From: an uncultured Prevotellaceae bacterium
GTDB lineage: Bacteria; Bacteroidota; Bacteroidia; Bacteroidales; Bacteroidaceae
Direction of reading: 5' to 3'
Assembly: GCA_902780635.1 (NCBI GenBank)
Contig: CACZGH010000006.1
Location: 62,001-126,000 of the forward strand
Length of the DNA: 64,000 bases
Under the pieces are notes generated by a model that was not told the DNA's origin, ran no database searches, and was given only the letters and a program-made list of their open reading frames with translations. Within the stretch, counting starts at the first letter, position 1; every line of letters starts with the position of its first letter. This document shows positions 15,143 through 23,737 of this stretch, one piece after another. The position numbers were made by a program, and so were the translations under genes.

Positions 15143-18100
15143 TTCAGAAGGGTGACAGCCATCAGTCCGATGACCACGTCGTTGGACAGGGTGCGCAGCG
15201 TCATACTCCGCAGTTTCTTTCGTGGATGGAGGGGCATCTTGAGTAGGATGGCTGCTCCGCAGTCGATGATACGTGGTTCGGCACTGTCAGGATTGTCTGT
15301 GGGACGGGCGAAAGGCAGGTCATGTCCTTGGGTGCTGATCGTTTCAGGTGAGGCGTGGAGCAGTGCGTCGCCGATGTTTCTCGAAACGATGCCACTGCCG
15401 AGGTGTACACGGTAGGGGCGGAGCCCGGGGCCGCTAAAGGCCAGCCCATCAAAATAGTAGTCTTGCTCGATGGGGCACCAGTTGATGGGATTCTCCAAAT
15501 GCAGCACGTCGCGGGTGCCATCGCTGTAGTTGACGACGACGATGCCGTTGTCTATACGACTTTGCATATTGTTGGTACTGCCGGCAAGCAGCAGACAGGC
15601 ATATTCGGCTTTCCCTTTCAAGGGCAGGGTGACGCTGTCGGGATAGTTGTCCCACAGCGAGGTATAGATGATGTTTTGACCCTCTGCGGGTGTGAGGAAA
15701 CTCACTCCGAGGCCTGTGTCAAAGACTCCTTTCACCGTCTTCTGTCTCAGTCCGTCGTCTTCGATATGGGCGGTGCGCTGGGGCTGACACCACTGACCGA
15801 TGCCCTGCTTGGGTATCTCTAAAGTGGTGTAAGGGGAGCGGGGTGAGAGATACTCATTCTTGAAAATGTCGTCGGCATTGGCATTGAACAGGGCGCTGAT
15901 GTCTATCATCTGTTGTTTGGCACCCACGATGAAGTCGGAGAGCCCGGCCATGTCGATGTCAGTGTCGGTGTCAGTGTCAGAAAGGGGCTTTTCCATCGTC
16001 ATCTCCGCCTCTCGATAGGAGGCCAGGTCGATGCTAAAGGTCTGCTCTTCACGGTCACTGGCGGCGAAGTCGATGAAATGGCCGTTGCCGGTGTGTACGC
16101 GAAGCACAATCTTCAGTGGACGACTAAAGTGCTGGGTGATATGGTAGGTGAGGCGGTCGCCGGAGCGGCTCATCTCGTAGGAAAGGTAGGGCGTGGAGAT
16201 AGAGGCTTCTTCCCATGACTCCGGCAGCGTATACTGGATAATGCACCGGCCATTGAGGGCGTCGGGGCGGATTCCGAAGAGTCCGTTGACAATGGCGCGG
16301 GCGGAGATGCCGATATTGTCGCCAAAGTCACGGTAGGCCTCGTTGCGGGCTTTGTCGTAATAGCTGATCTGGCCGAAATTGCCTGGACAGGCACCAAGGA
16401 ACATGCCGTCGAGCACATCGCTCTTGAGCAGACGGAACCCTTCTTCATTCCTGCCGGCGATGAAATAGGCCAGTGCCATGTTCATCACCTCCTCATGGGC
16501 CACATTGTTGGTGCTCCAGTCGTAGGGCAACCAGTCTGAGGTGCTCACAGTGGCGTATTCGGCATCATCAAGGGCCACCATTTGTCCTCCGCCTTCCCAT
16601 TCCACAGGGATATGGGGCAGATGACGGGTGGCATACTGGGTGGCCTCCCAGGCCTGGGTGGGTGAGCAGGCACCACAGTCGATAGGGGTGTAGATAGACC
16701 ATATCGCGGCACTTTTGTGCAGACGTTTTAGACCCATGAAGTCTTGAAACTCTGCCCAGTGACCTTCGTCCTTGAGCCACAGCCTGCGATTCATGGCTTG
16801 CAGAATGGCCGCTGCCTCCTCGGCGTAGGGTCGTGGGTCGTCGCCGATGATCTCGGCGATGCGGGCGGCCAGATGATTGGCGCGGTAGTTGTAGGCCGAC
16901 GAGTGGGTCACGGCTCCACTGTTATAGTAGAGGGCATCGCTGGCCCAGATACAGCAGTAGGCGTCGTAGAGATGGTCGCCGTCGGGGTCGAAGTTGCGTT
17001 TCTCCCATTGCAGATGGAGCTTGAGCGTGGGCCATATCTGCTGCATATAGGTGGTGTCGGCGTCGTAACACAGGTGCCAAAGCAGTTCGTCGAAATAGTT
17101 GAGGTTCATGTCGTAGTGGCTCATCTTGTCACTCTTGCCGGGCAATTTGCAGATGTAGCCGTTGCTGTACATCTGTGTGCCCCACTTTTCCTCAGCTCTG
17201 GCTAAGTTTTGGACGGTATCTTGGGTGGGGTGGGGATAGCGTGGCGGGATATTGGTCACCATACTGCGGGCATAGGCGTTGAAATGGGAACGTGCGCGGT
17301 CACTCCATCCCAGCACGTCGGCCACATAAGCGGCACGCCAGCCAGCCAGAGGTGTGCGCCATCCACAACAGCCATGCAGCCAGGTCTCACCATCCCACAG
17401 ACCGTCGGCAGCGGCAGCGAGGCAGGAACCTAGGGTGTTGATAAAGGGGTCGGGGGTGTTGATCTGCAGGCAGGACACCAACTGTTGTCTCACCGAGTCT
17501 TCCACTTCAAAATGCATGGCTCCTAAGGTGTCGGCTTCTAACCGCAGGTCGGGGGTGAGTAGGATGTAAAGGTCGGAGTCGCAGACGCAGGTGAGTTGTT
17601 GCAAGGGGGCTTCGCCGCTTTTGGCTTCATAACTGCTGCGGGGCTCGATGCCATAGTCGCCGTCGCGGCTCATCTTGGGCTTAGCCACACGGCTTAGCGT
17701 GACGTGCAACAGGGGCGGCGCTGCAAAGCCTGTGGCACTGACCCTCCAGATAGCTCCCTCTGTCTCATGCAGGGCCATGGCAGACATCTGTAGGTGTCCG
17801 TCGCCCCAGGAGGTGTCGCCGAGTGAATAGTCGCGCCGGCCGCCGTTGTACCTGGCCTCGCAGAGTGTGGTGGCATCCAGGTGCTGGCGTTGTCCGTCTA
17901 CCGTCACATCGAAGGCGATGTTCACACTCTTGTCACGGTCGTAGGTGGCAAAGACGGGGCGGTCGCTGGTCTCCAGTCTGAAACGGGTATGGCCGCCATA
18001 CAACGCCCTGGTGTAGCGGTTGTTGCCATTGATACAGACGATATCACCACGGTCGGGGAAATAGTTCATCGGCCGTGGGGGCATCTTGCTCTCGTCGGCT

Positions 18101-18147
18101 GCGAGGGTAGGCAGTGCGAATAGAAGGAATAATAGGAGTGTTATCAT
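15139..18147 (-). CDS. Secreted DUF4450 protein, probable glycosidase
   Basis: A 1002-residue secreted protein with signal peptide MITLLLFLLFALPTLA. It matches what I know as DUF4450 at the N-terminus (MNYFPDRGDIVCINGNNRYTRALYGG) and then reads as an alpha/alpha six-hairpin glycosidase barrel (about 270-640; HGCCGWRTPLAGWRAAY, WEATQYATRHLP) with a C-terminal beta-sandwich. Probably acts on plant polysaccharide in the periplasm or outside; the substrate is unknown. A short Asp-Thr repeat near residue 720 comes from a TGTC-rich microsatellite at 15955-15985. The start at 18147 is fixed by the promoter just upstream and the signal peptide; upstream codons are rejected. Confidence 0.8.
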   Translation of the reverse strand: MITLLLFLLFALPTLAADESKMPPRPMNYFPDRGDIVCINGNNRYTRALYGGHTRFRLETSDRPVFATYDRDKSVNIAFDVTVDGQRQHLDATTLCEARYNGGRRDYSLGDTSWGDGHLQMSAMALHETEGAIWRVSATGFAAPPLLHVTLSRVAKPKMSRDGDYGIEPRSSYEAKSGEAPLQQLTCVCDSDLYILLTPDLRLEADTLGAMHFEVEDSVRQQLVSCLQINTPDPFINTLGSCLAAAADGLWDGETWLHGCCGWRTPLAGWRAAYVADVLGWSDRARSHFNAYARSMVTNIPPRYPHPTQDTVQNLARAEEKWGTQMYSNGYICKLPGKSDKMSHYDMNLNYFDELLWHLCYDADTTYMQQIWPTLKLHLQWEKRNFDPDGDHLYDAYCCIWASDALYYNSGAVTHSSAYNYRANHLAARIAEIIGDDPRPYAEEAAAILQAMNRRLWLKDEGHWAEFQDFMGLKRLHKSAAIWSIYTPIDCGACSPTQAWEATQYATRHLPHIPVEWEGGGQMVALDDAEYATVSTSDWLPYDWSTNNVAHEEVMNMALAYFIAGRNEEGFRLLKSDVLDGMFLGACPGNFGQISYYDKARNEAYRDFGDNIGISARAIVNGLFGIRPDALNGRCIIQYTLPESWEEASISTPYLSYEMSRSGDRLTYHITQHFSRPLKIVLRVHTGNGHFIDFAASDREEQTFSIDLASYREAEMTMEKPLSDTDTDTDIDMAGLSDFIVGAKQQMIDISALFNANADDIFKNEYLSPRSPYTTLEIPKQGIGQWCQPQRTAHIEDDGLRQKTVKGVFDTGLGVSFLTPAEGQNIIYTSLWDNYPDSVTLPLKGKAEYACLLLAGSTNNMQSRIDNGIVVVNYSDGTRDVLHLENPINWCPIEQDYYFDGLAFSGPGLRPYRVHLGSGIVSRNIGDALLHASPETISTQGHDLPFARPTDNPDSAEPRIIDCGAAILLKMPLHPRKKLRSMTLRTLSNDVVIGLMAVTLLK

Positions 18148-18155
18148 TTTTGCTC

Positions 18156-18187
18156 CAAAATTACCGATTTTTATGTGAATAGCCAAA
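18156..18187 (-). promoter_or_regulatory. Promoter of the DUF4450 gene
   Basis: TTTG (18184-18187), exactly 20 bp, TAATTTTG (18156-18163). Only 8 bp separate the -7 element from the ATG at 18147, so the mRNA would have almost no leader. Confidence 0.75.
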
Positions 18188-18212
18188 TAATTGGAAGTAA
18201 AACAATGATTAA

Positions 18213-18244
18213 TTTGTGGAGATGGAAAAAAAAGTCTACCTTTG
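18213..18244 (+). promoter_or_regulatory. Promoter of the ATP-grasp gene
   Basis: TTTG (18213-18216), exactly 20 bp, TACCTTTG (18237-18244). It diverges from the DUF4450 promoter and predicts an unusually long leader of about 220 nt that contains the palindromic element at 18270-18448. Confidence 0.72.
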
Positions 18245-18269
18245 CAATTCATAAGTTGTTTAAGGTGGG

Positions 18270-18448
18270 TTCTATTTATTTATGTCGAGGCGTTTTTTGT
18301 CTTTTAGTCGAGGACAAAGTGTAAGTTGAAGAGGGAGTGTAGCGGGCTACACGACCGATGATACTTGGCACTTTGCACCGAATAAAAACAAAAAGCGGCC
18401 GAAATGAAATTTTAGAATGCAGCCTTCATAAAAACATAATAAATAGAA
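18270..18448. repeat. 179-bp imperfect palindrome, MITE-like or structured leader
   Basis: The ends are near-perfect inverted repeats: TTCTATTTATTTATG (18270-18284) and CATAATAAATAGAA (18435-18448). Moving inward, CGTTTTTTGT (18291-18300) pairs with ACAAAAAGCG, CAAAGTG plus AAGT (18315-18326) pair with ACTT plus CACTTTG (18363-18375), and GTGTAG-CGGG-CTACAC (18337-18352) forms the apical hairpin. The whole element could fold into one long hairpin. No coding frame is seen inside. It is either a small non-autonomous transposon or a cis-acting RNA in the ATP-grasp leader; I do not recognise it as a known RNA family. Confidence 0.7.
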
Positions 18449-18468
18449 TACGCCTTTACTACAGATAG

Positions 18469-19476
18469 ATGGAAATGTTATCAAAAATCAGAAGGACTTA
18501 TAAGCATGCAAAAGAGATCATCAGGGACAATTGGGTGCATAGTGGTGAATACGCTCATACGGGTATGATCAAAAAGGCACGGTTGCCTCTGTTTCTCGAT
18601 ATGTTGTATGCGGAGATCACGGCGGGCTCTGACTATGGCAACTATTATATCTTCGACTATGAGCACAAGAGCCAGAAGGAGCGCAAAGAGTGGATCACCA
18701 ATCATTTCAACGCACATATCTCATACAGCCACTCCGGCAAGAAAACCTGGGACCTCTTTCTCGACAAAGGGAAGTTCAACGCACGCTTTAAGGACTTTGT
18801 CCACCGTGGATGGCTCGACACCAGGGAGGCTTCTTTGGAAGAGGTGAAGCGTTTTATCTCGAAATATGACAGGGTCATCATCAAACCGTTTGACCTCAGC
18901 AAGGGCGATGGCATTTTCATCCTTCAGACTGACAACAAGAAAGGAGTGGAACAACTGACGGGACAGATAGGCCGGGGACACCACTGTCTGATAGAGGAGG
19001 TGATGGAAAATGTGCCTGAACTGAAAGCCCTCAACCCCACATCGCTCAACACCATCCGTATAGTGACTTGCGTCAGCAGCAAGGGCGAGATACGATTCTT
19101 GTGCACCGTCATCAGAATGGGATGCACAGATGGATGTACGGACAACTCGTATGGCGGGGGTATCACCAGTTATATCAATCCGGAGACAGGGAAGATCAGT
19201 GGCGAGGCAAAAGACCGTCGCCGTAACTCTCTCGCTGTGCATCCTCGCACCGGTATCCATCTTTTGGGTTATCAGATTCCTCAGTGGCAAGAGGTAATGG
19301 AGTTTGCCCGGCAAGCAGCACGCGTGGTGCCTGAAGCCAAATACGTGGGATGGGATATCGCCGTGACAACCAAAGGCCTGGAACTGATAGAGGGCAATAT
19401 CCCTCCTGGTGAGGGCATCATCCAGGTGTGCGACGGCATACCTAAGCGCCGCTTGCTGGTGGAGTATCTGAAGTGA
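18469..19476 (+). CDS. Sugar-transfer-associated ATP-grasp protein
   Basis: A 335-residue protein of the ATP-grasp type often found in capsule or exopolysaccharide loci (ATPgrasp_ST). VIIKPFDLSKGDGIFIL near 145 is the ATP-binding lysine and glycine-rich loop, LIEEVMENVPELKALNPTSLNTIRIVTCVS near 180 is the family's central motif, and WDIAVTTKGLELIEGNIPPG near 300 carries the metal-binding E and N. It probably links an amino acid or carboxylate to a glycan or cell-surface precursor in the cytoplasm; the substrate is not known. No glycan cluster surrounds it. The start could also be the ATG at 18475. A strong hairpin follows the gene. Confidence 0.8.
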   Translation: MEMLSKIRRTYKHAKEIIRDNWVHSGEYAHTGMIKKARLPLFLDMLYAEITAGSDYGNYYIFDYEHKSQKERKEWITNHFNAHISYSHSGKKTWDLFLDKGKFNARFKDFVHRGWLDTREASLEEVKRFISKYDRVIIKPFDLSKGDGIFILQTDNKKGVEQLTGQIGRGHHCLIEEVMENVPELKALNPTSLNTIRIVTCVSSKGEIRFLCTVIRMGCTDGCTDNSYGGGITSYINPETGKISGEAKDRRRNSLAVHPRTGIHLLGYQIPQWQEVMEFARQAARVVPEAKYVGWDIAVTTKGLELIEGNIPPGEGIIQVCDGIPKRRLLVEYLK

Positions 19477-19520
19477 CGTGTCATCGTTTTTTTTACAGAA
19501 GAGCCATAAGCAGGATAGTA

Positions 19521-19568
19521 AGAAGCAAAATAAAGGAGGGTAGAATTCTATCCTCCTTTATTGCTTCT
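19521..19568. terminator. Bidirectional terminator hairpin
   Basis: A long stem (AGAAGCAA plus AATAAAGGAGG pairing with CCTCCTTTATT plus GCTTCT, one base bulged) around a 12-nt loop, between the convergent ATP-grasp and GH3 genes. A-rich and T-rich flanks allow use from both sides. Confidence 0.8.
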
Positions 19569-19598
19569 AAAAATGTAATGCCAGAACTCCTCAGCCCA

Positions 19599-22532
19599 TC
19601 ACTTCACCACAAAGTCAAGGCTTTGTAGGTCGCTGTCCAACGATGAACTGCCATAGAGTATCTGGTAACGTCCGGAGCGGGTGGACAACTCGTCGATAGA
19701 GGGGTCGTAATACTCAAACGACTCGCCGTCGAGCGTAATCACGGCTTTGGCGGTCTCTCCTGGGGCCAGTTGCAGTTTTTGGAATCCTTTCAACGACTTG
19801 ATAGGAGCATCAGGATAGTCGAGGGCTTTCACGTAAACCTGTACCACCTCTGAGCCAGAACGCTGACCAGTGTTGGTGACAGGCACGGTGACTGTCACAC
19901 TGCCGTCCTTCTTCATCGATTTCTTAGACAACTTGCCTTTGCCACAGGCGAAGGTAGTGTAGGAGAGGCCATAACCGAAGGCATACTGTGGTGTGCCGCG
20001 GAAGTAGCGGTAGGTGCGGTTGTCCATGCTGTAGTCGAGGAAGTCGGGCAGGTCGTCGTTGGAACGGTAGAAGGTGACAGGAAGTTTGCCGCTGGGGTTG
20101 TAGTCACCGAAGAGCACATCAGCCAGTGCCTTGGAGCCACCCTGACCAGCATACCACGCCTGCAGCAGGGCGTCATACTGTCCCTCGACACTGCCAAAGG
20201 CGATGGCGGAGCCAGAGCAGTTGACCATCACCACAGGCTTGCCGGTGGTGTGCATGGCGCGCAGTAAGCGTTGCTGTACCTTGGGCAATTCGATGTCGGC
20301 TTTGTCGCCACCCTCGCCTTCCATCTGTGCAGAGATACCGCCAATCACGATGATGGCGTCGGCCTGACTCATCTCAGCGGCAAGGTCGGTGAAGTCGGCC
20401 AAGTTGCGCTCGCAGATGTCGCCACGCAGCATGGCGAAGTTGCCGTTGCCTTTTTTGTATTCTATCACCACGTCGTAAGTCTCACCCTCTTTCACGTTGA
20501 ATGACTTGTATTCCACATTGCGGCGGAAGAAGCCTCCGCGGCGGCCACCGGGCTTGGCTTCCTCCACGACTTCGCCGTTGACTTTCAGCAGATAGCCATT
20601 GTCGGTCATGAGGGTGTATTTCATCTCGCCGGTGAAAGTGGACTTATACTGTCCGGAGATGCGTACCGACAGGCTGTCTTTGTTGATGCCCTCGGCAAAA
20701 CCCCATGCACCAAACGTGGAGAAGTTGAGCTCGTTGTAATAACCGGTGTTGTCGGGAGTGCCTTTTAATTCTTTGTTGTTGAAAAACTCCACATACACGC
20801 CTTTGCCGTCGTTGAAATCTTGCAGATGATGCACAGTGGTGTATTCATCTGACAACTCGCAGGCTTTCTTGTACAGGATTTTAGCACCTGGCACAGCGGC
20901 CTTGATGCCGTCGAGCAGGGTGTGGGTGTGGGCCTGGGTGGGAGTGCCGCCATAGTTGCCGTTGAGCATACTGGCGTCATCGGCGTTGGGGCCTACCACA
21001 GCGATGGTCTTGATCGATTTGGAGAGAGGCAGCACACCATTGTTGTGCAGCAGCACCATCGACTCCCTGGCGGCTTGGGTGGCCAGGGCGTCATTGCTCT
21101 CGCTGCTGATGACGTCGGGACCTAAGTTGGCCCAGGGCAGCATCTCGGCAGGGTCGAACATACCCAGTTCGAAACGGCCCATCAGGGTTTTGCGCAGGTG
21201 GTCGTCGAGGGTGGACTCTTTGATCAGGCCTTTGTCAAGGGCTTCGGTGAGCACCATGAACACTTTGCCGCACTCCAGGTCAGTGCCGTTGAGCACGGCA
21301 TCGACGGAGGCCGACAGGGGGTCGGGGTGGGTCTCGTGTTGTCCTCTTGTGTAGAAATTGTTGATGGCGTCGCAGTCGGTCAGCACGATGGCGTCATAGC
21401 CCCATTTGTGGCGCAGGATGTCTACCAACAGACGGTCGCTGGTGCAGCAGGGCTTGCCCTCATAGCGGTTGTAGGCGCACATCACCTCACGCACATTGCC
21501 TTTCTTCACCAGTGCCTTGAATGCGGGCAGGTAGGTCTCCCATAGGTCGCGCATGGAGACAGAGGCATTGTAGGTGTGGCGCAAGGGCTCCGGACCGCTG
21601 TGTACGGCGTAGTGCTTGGCGCAGGCATGGGTCTTGAAGTATTTGTCGTTGTTGCCCTGCATGCCCAACACGGTCTGCACGCCGAGTACGGCATTCAGGT
21701 AGGGGTCTTCGCCACAAGTCTCTTGGCCGCGTCCCCAGCGGGGGTCACGGAAGATGTTGACATTGGGGCACCAGAAGGTGAGCTCGGGGTTGCCGGGATA
21801 GTAGGTCACACCCATCGGCACATTGAAGACATTGTGGTCGGAGCGGTTCCAGTTGGCGCGGGCCTCGTCGGAAACCGTGGAGAACACGTCATACACTTGC
21901 TGGGGATTGAAGGCGGCAGCCATGCCTATCGGCTGGGGGTAGACGGTGTAGCCTCCCTGGCGCACACCATGGCAGGCCTCGCTCCACCAGTTGTAGGAGG
22001 GGATGCCCAGACGGTCTACGGAGATAGACTTGTTCATCATCAGGCCCACTTTCTCTTCTGGCGTGAGCAGGGAGATGAGGTTCTCCACACGCTCGGTGTT
22101 CGACAGACTGGGGTTGCGGAAAGGATAGGCGTGGTCGGGACCAAACGGGGCAGACGCGTCATTCACCATGGCTTTGATGGAGAGTGCGCCAAGGGTCTTG
22201 CCGTTACCATCGAGCAACTCAATGCTGCGGTAAGTCTTGCCACGCTGGGCGATGGGTGAGAATACCACCATCACTTCGGCTGTGCCGCCGGGCTGGATGG
22301 AGGTGGTGGGGTAGAAGGCCTTGATGCACTCACAACTGGGGATGTCTTTGCCGATGCTGACAGCCGACTTCGTCTGGTTTCGCAGTGTGAAAGTGTGGCA
22401 TAGCGCACCGTCGGCAGCCTGGATGGTGCCAAAGTCCCATTCATAGGTGTCAAACTTGACGTTGTTTTTCTGTTGTGCCTGCATGGTAGCTGACAGCAGG
22501 ACGCAGAGCAGGAATGTGATGGTTCTGTTCAT
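19599..22532 (-). CDS. DUF1573-GH3 fusion beta-glycosidase
   Basis: A 977-residue secreted GH3 enzyme, likely a beta-xylosidase or beta-glucosidase. Order: signal peptide MNRTITFLLCVLLSATMQAQ; a DUF1573 domain (about 24-125; FDTYEWDFGTIQAADGA); the GH3 N-terminal barrel (about 150-470; NVNIFRDPRWGRGQETCGEDP and the nucleophile D386 in VLTDCDAI); the GH3 C-terminal domain interrupted by a PA14 insert (about 610-720); and a fibronectin-III-like end (GSEVVQVYVKALDYPDAPIKSLKGF). The TDCDA variant and substrate-binding WNRSDHNVFN region resemble Prevotella beta-xylosidases. A DUF1573 domain at the front of a GH3 enzyme is unusual. Confidence 0.9.
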   Translation of the reverse strand: MNRTITFLLCVLLSATMQAQQKNNVKFDTYEWDFGTIQAADGALCHTFTLRNQTKSAVSIGKDIPSCECIKAFYPTTSIQPGGTAEVMVVFSPIAQRGKTYRSIELLDGNGKTLGALSIKAMVNDASAPFGPDHAYPFRNPSLSNTERVENLISLLTPEEKVGLMMNKSISVDRLGIPSYNWWSEACHGVRQGGYTVYPQPIGMAAAFNPQQVYDVFSTVSDEARANWNRSDHNVFNVPMGVTYYPGNPELTFWCPNVNIFRDPRWGRGQETCGEDPYLNAVLGVQTVLGMQGNNDKYFKTHACAKHYAVHSGPEPLRHTYNASVSMRDLWETYLPAFKALVKKGNVREVMCAYNRYEGKPCCTSDRLLVDILRHKWGYDAIVLTDCDAINNFYTRGQHETHPDPLSASVDAVLNGTDLECGKVFMVLTEALDKGLIKESTLDDHLRKTLMGRFELGMFDPAEMLPWANLGPDVISSESNDALATQAARESMVLLHNNGVLPLSKSIKTIAVVGPNADDASMLNGNYGGTPTQAHTHTLLDGIKAAVPGAKILYKKACELSDEYTTVHHLQDFNDGKGVYVEFFNNKELKGTPDNTGYYNELNFSTFGAWGFAEGINKDSLSVRISGQYKSTFTGEMKYTLMTDNGYLLKVNGEVVEEAKPGGRRGGFFRRNVEYKSFNVKEGETYDVVIEYKKGNGNFAMLRGDICERNLADFTDLAAEMSQADAIIVIGGISAQMEGEGGDKADIELPKVQQRLLRAMHTTGKPVVMVNCSGSAIAFGSVEGQYDALLQAWYAGQGGSKALADVLFGDYNPSGKLPVTFYRSNDDLPDFLDYSMDNRTYRYFRGTPQYAFGYGLSYTTFACGKGKLSKKSMKKDGSVTVTVPVTNTGQRSGSEVVQVYVKALDYPDAPIKSLKGFQKLQLAPGETAKAVITLDGESFEYYDPSIDELSTRSGRYQILYGSSSLDSDLQSLDFVVK

Positions 22533-22584
22533 GTCTTATGGTTTGTTTAGTAATTCATGCCTTCGTTTTGGGGTTAATCGACAA

Positions 22585-22616
22585 CAAATATACTCAATTT
22601 CCAAATTATTGACAAG
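22585..22616 (-). promoter_or_regulatory. Promoter of the GH3 gene
   Basis: TATATTTG (22585-22592) with CTTG (22613-22616) exactly 20 bp upstream, a one-base miss from TTTG. The leader would be about 48 nt. Confidence 0.6.
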
Positions 22617-22662
22617 TGACAGGAGTTGAATTATAACGATGTGCCGCTCTTTTGTAACAAAC

Positions 22663-22696
22663 AAAAAAATCCGTGTAACTTTTTGTCACACGGATT
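22663..22696 (-). terminator. Rho-independent terminator after the glycosidase pseudogene
   Basis: On the minus strand AATCCGTGT, an 11-nt loop, ACACGGATT, then a run of seven T's: a textbook terminator for the genes ending at 22724. Confidence 0.88.
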
Positions 22697-22723
22697 CCTC
22701 ATTTGAGACACGATCTTCTACAT

Positions 22724-23174
22724 TCAGTCTTTTTCATTATTCACAATATTCTTAAACGCCGACCCGAAAATGACATACTGGGTGTTGCCGGCGATGGTGC
22801 CCTCGTTCTGGCCCCAGAGGAATGGCCAGTCGTCGTAATTCTCAAAGTGGTCGGGCTGGCGGAAGAGGAGGCCGGGAGCCACGTTGCCGGGGATCCTTGT
22901 CCACACGGCGACTGGTTGTTTTGGGCACCAGGTCCCATTGCTCCGGGGTGTTGTTCAGGCGGATGGCTCCGCCTTGCACGGTGCGCACTCCATGGTGGAT
23001 AATCTCAATGCCTGAGTTCTTCTCGTCATTGAAACCACCATTGAAATTGTTGCTGAAAACCAGCACGTTGACTCCCTGACACTCGAAATAGTCGAGGTCG
23101 TTGAGTCGAAGGTCTTGAGCCGACACTATGGCCGACAGCATGAAGACTGTCGTAAATAGTGATAATGTTCTCAT
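22724..23174 (-). pseudogene. Remnant of a secreted GH9-type protein with internal deletion
   Basis: The 5' part (23174 down to about 22900) encodes a signal peptide and an N-terminal domain, DLDYFECQGVNVLVFSNNF then GIEIIHHGVRTVQGG and LNNTPEQWDLVP, as I recall from secreted GH9/cellulase-like Bacteroidales proteins. Near 22900, after SRRVDK, the sequence jumps frame, and a different frame continues as GNVAPGLLFRQPDHFENY to a stop at 22724. The joined frames give about 150 residues, far less than a full glycosidase, so most of the middle has been lost. The GH9 label is tentative. A terminator remains in place behind it. Confidence 0.68.
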
Positions 23175-23194
23175 ATATTAGGCTTTATTATTAT

Positions 23195-23719
23195 TTATTC
23201 TTGCTGGTGGTAGTTGCCATCAAAGGAGATATGGCTGCGGCGGCGGGGAGTGACGCTGATAGAGGCCCTGCCGTTTTCAAACAGGCTGATGATGTATCGG
23301 TAGGTGTCTTCTTCGCTTTCCACGTCCATATAGATGATGTGCTCTCCCTTGCGTGTGACGGCGGCTTCATAACGATGGATCACACCTTTGAAATTGAGTC
23401 CTGACCCACCGCCGTAGGGCACACTATAGGCTCTGCCGAAAAAGGGCAGATAGGAGATGATGGAGTCGCCGGATACGGTCACGGAATAGAGGCTCGTCAG
23501 ATGGATGATGCGCCCCCACCCGTCGGGTGTGGCGTTATGCACATCTATCTGATAATGTCGGTCGTTGAGTGCGTTTATGATTTCCTGGGCTAGTAATGCC
23601 TGTTTGGCGGCTTTCTCCTGACGCGTCATCCGATTGGATGCGCAGGCTGTGAACAACAGTGCTATCGAGAGGCTCAATAGCACCATGACGGTGGTGAGGG
23701 GTGAGTGAGTGATTTTCAT
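23195..23719 (-). CDS. DUF4251 family lipoprotein
   Basis: A 174-residue predicted lipoprotein; the signal peptide ends in LLFTAC (lipobox) near residue 26. The rest matches the DUF4251 family, with SYLPFFGRAYSVPYGGGSGLNFKG as its hallmark (near 95-118), and a C-terminal beta-rich region with YMDVESEEDTYRYIISLFENGRASISV. Function unknown; location probably the outer membrane. It lies 20 bp before the pseudogene and 18 bp after the duplicated-domain gene, all on the minus strand, so the three are likely one transcription unit. Confidence 0.82.
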   Translation of the reverse strand: MKITHSPLTTVMVLLSLSIALLFTACASNRMTRQEKAAKQALLAQEIINALNDRHYQIDVHNATPDGWGRIIHLTSLYSVTVSGDSIISYLPFFGRAYSVPYGGGSGLNFKGVIHRYEAAVTRKGEHIIYMDVESEEDTYRYIISLFENGRASISVTPRRRSHISFDGNYHQQE

Positions 23720-23737
23720 ATCTGATGTATCTGATGG

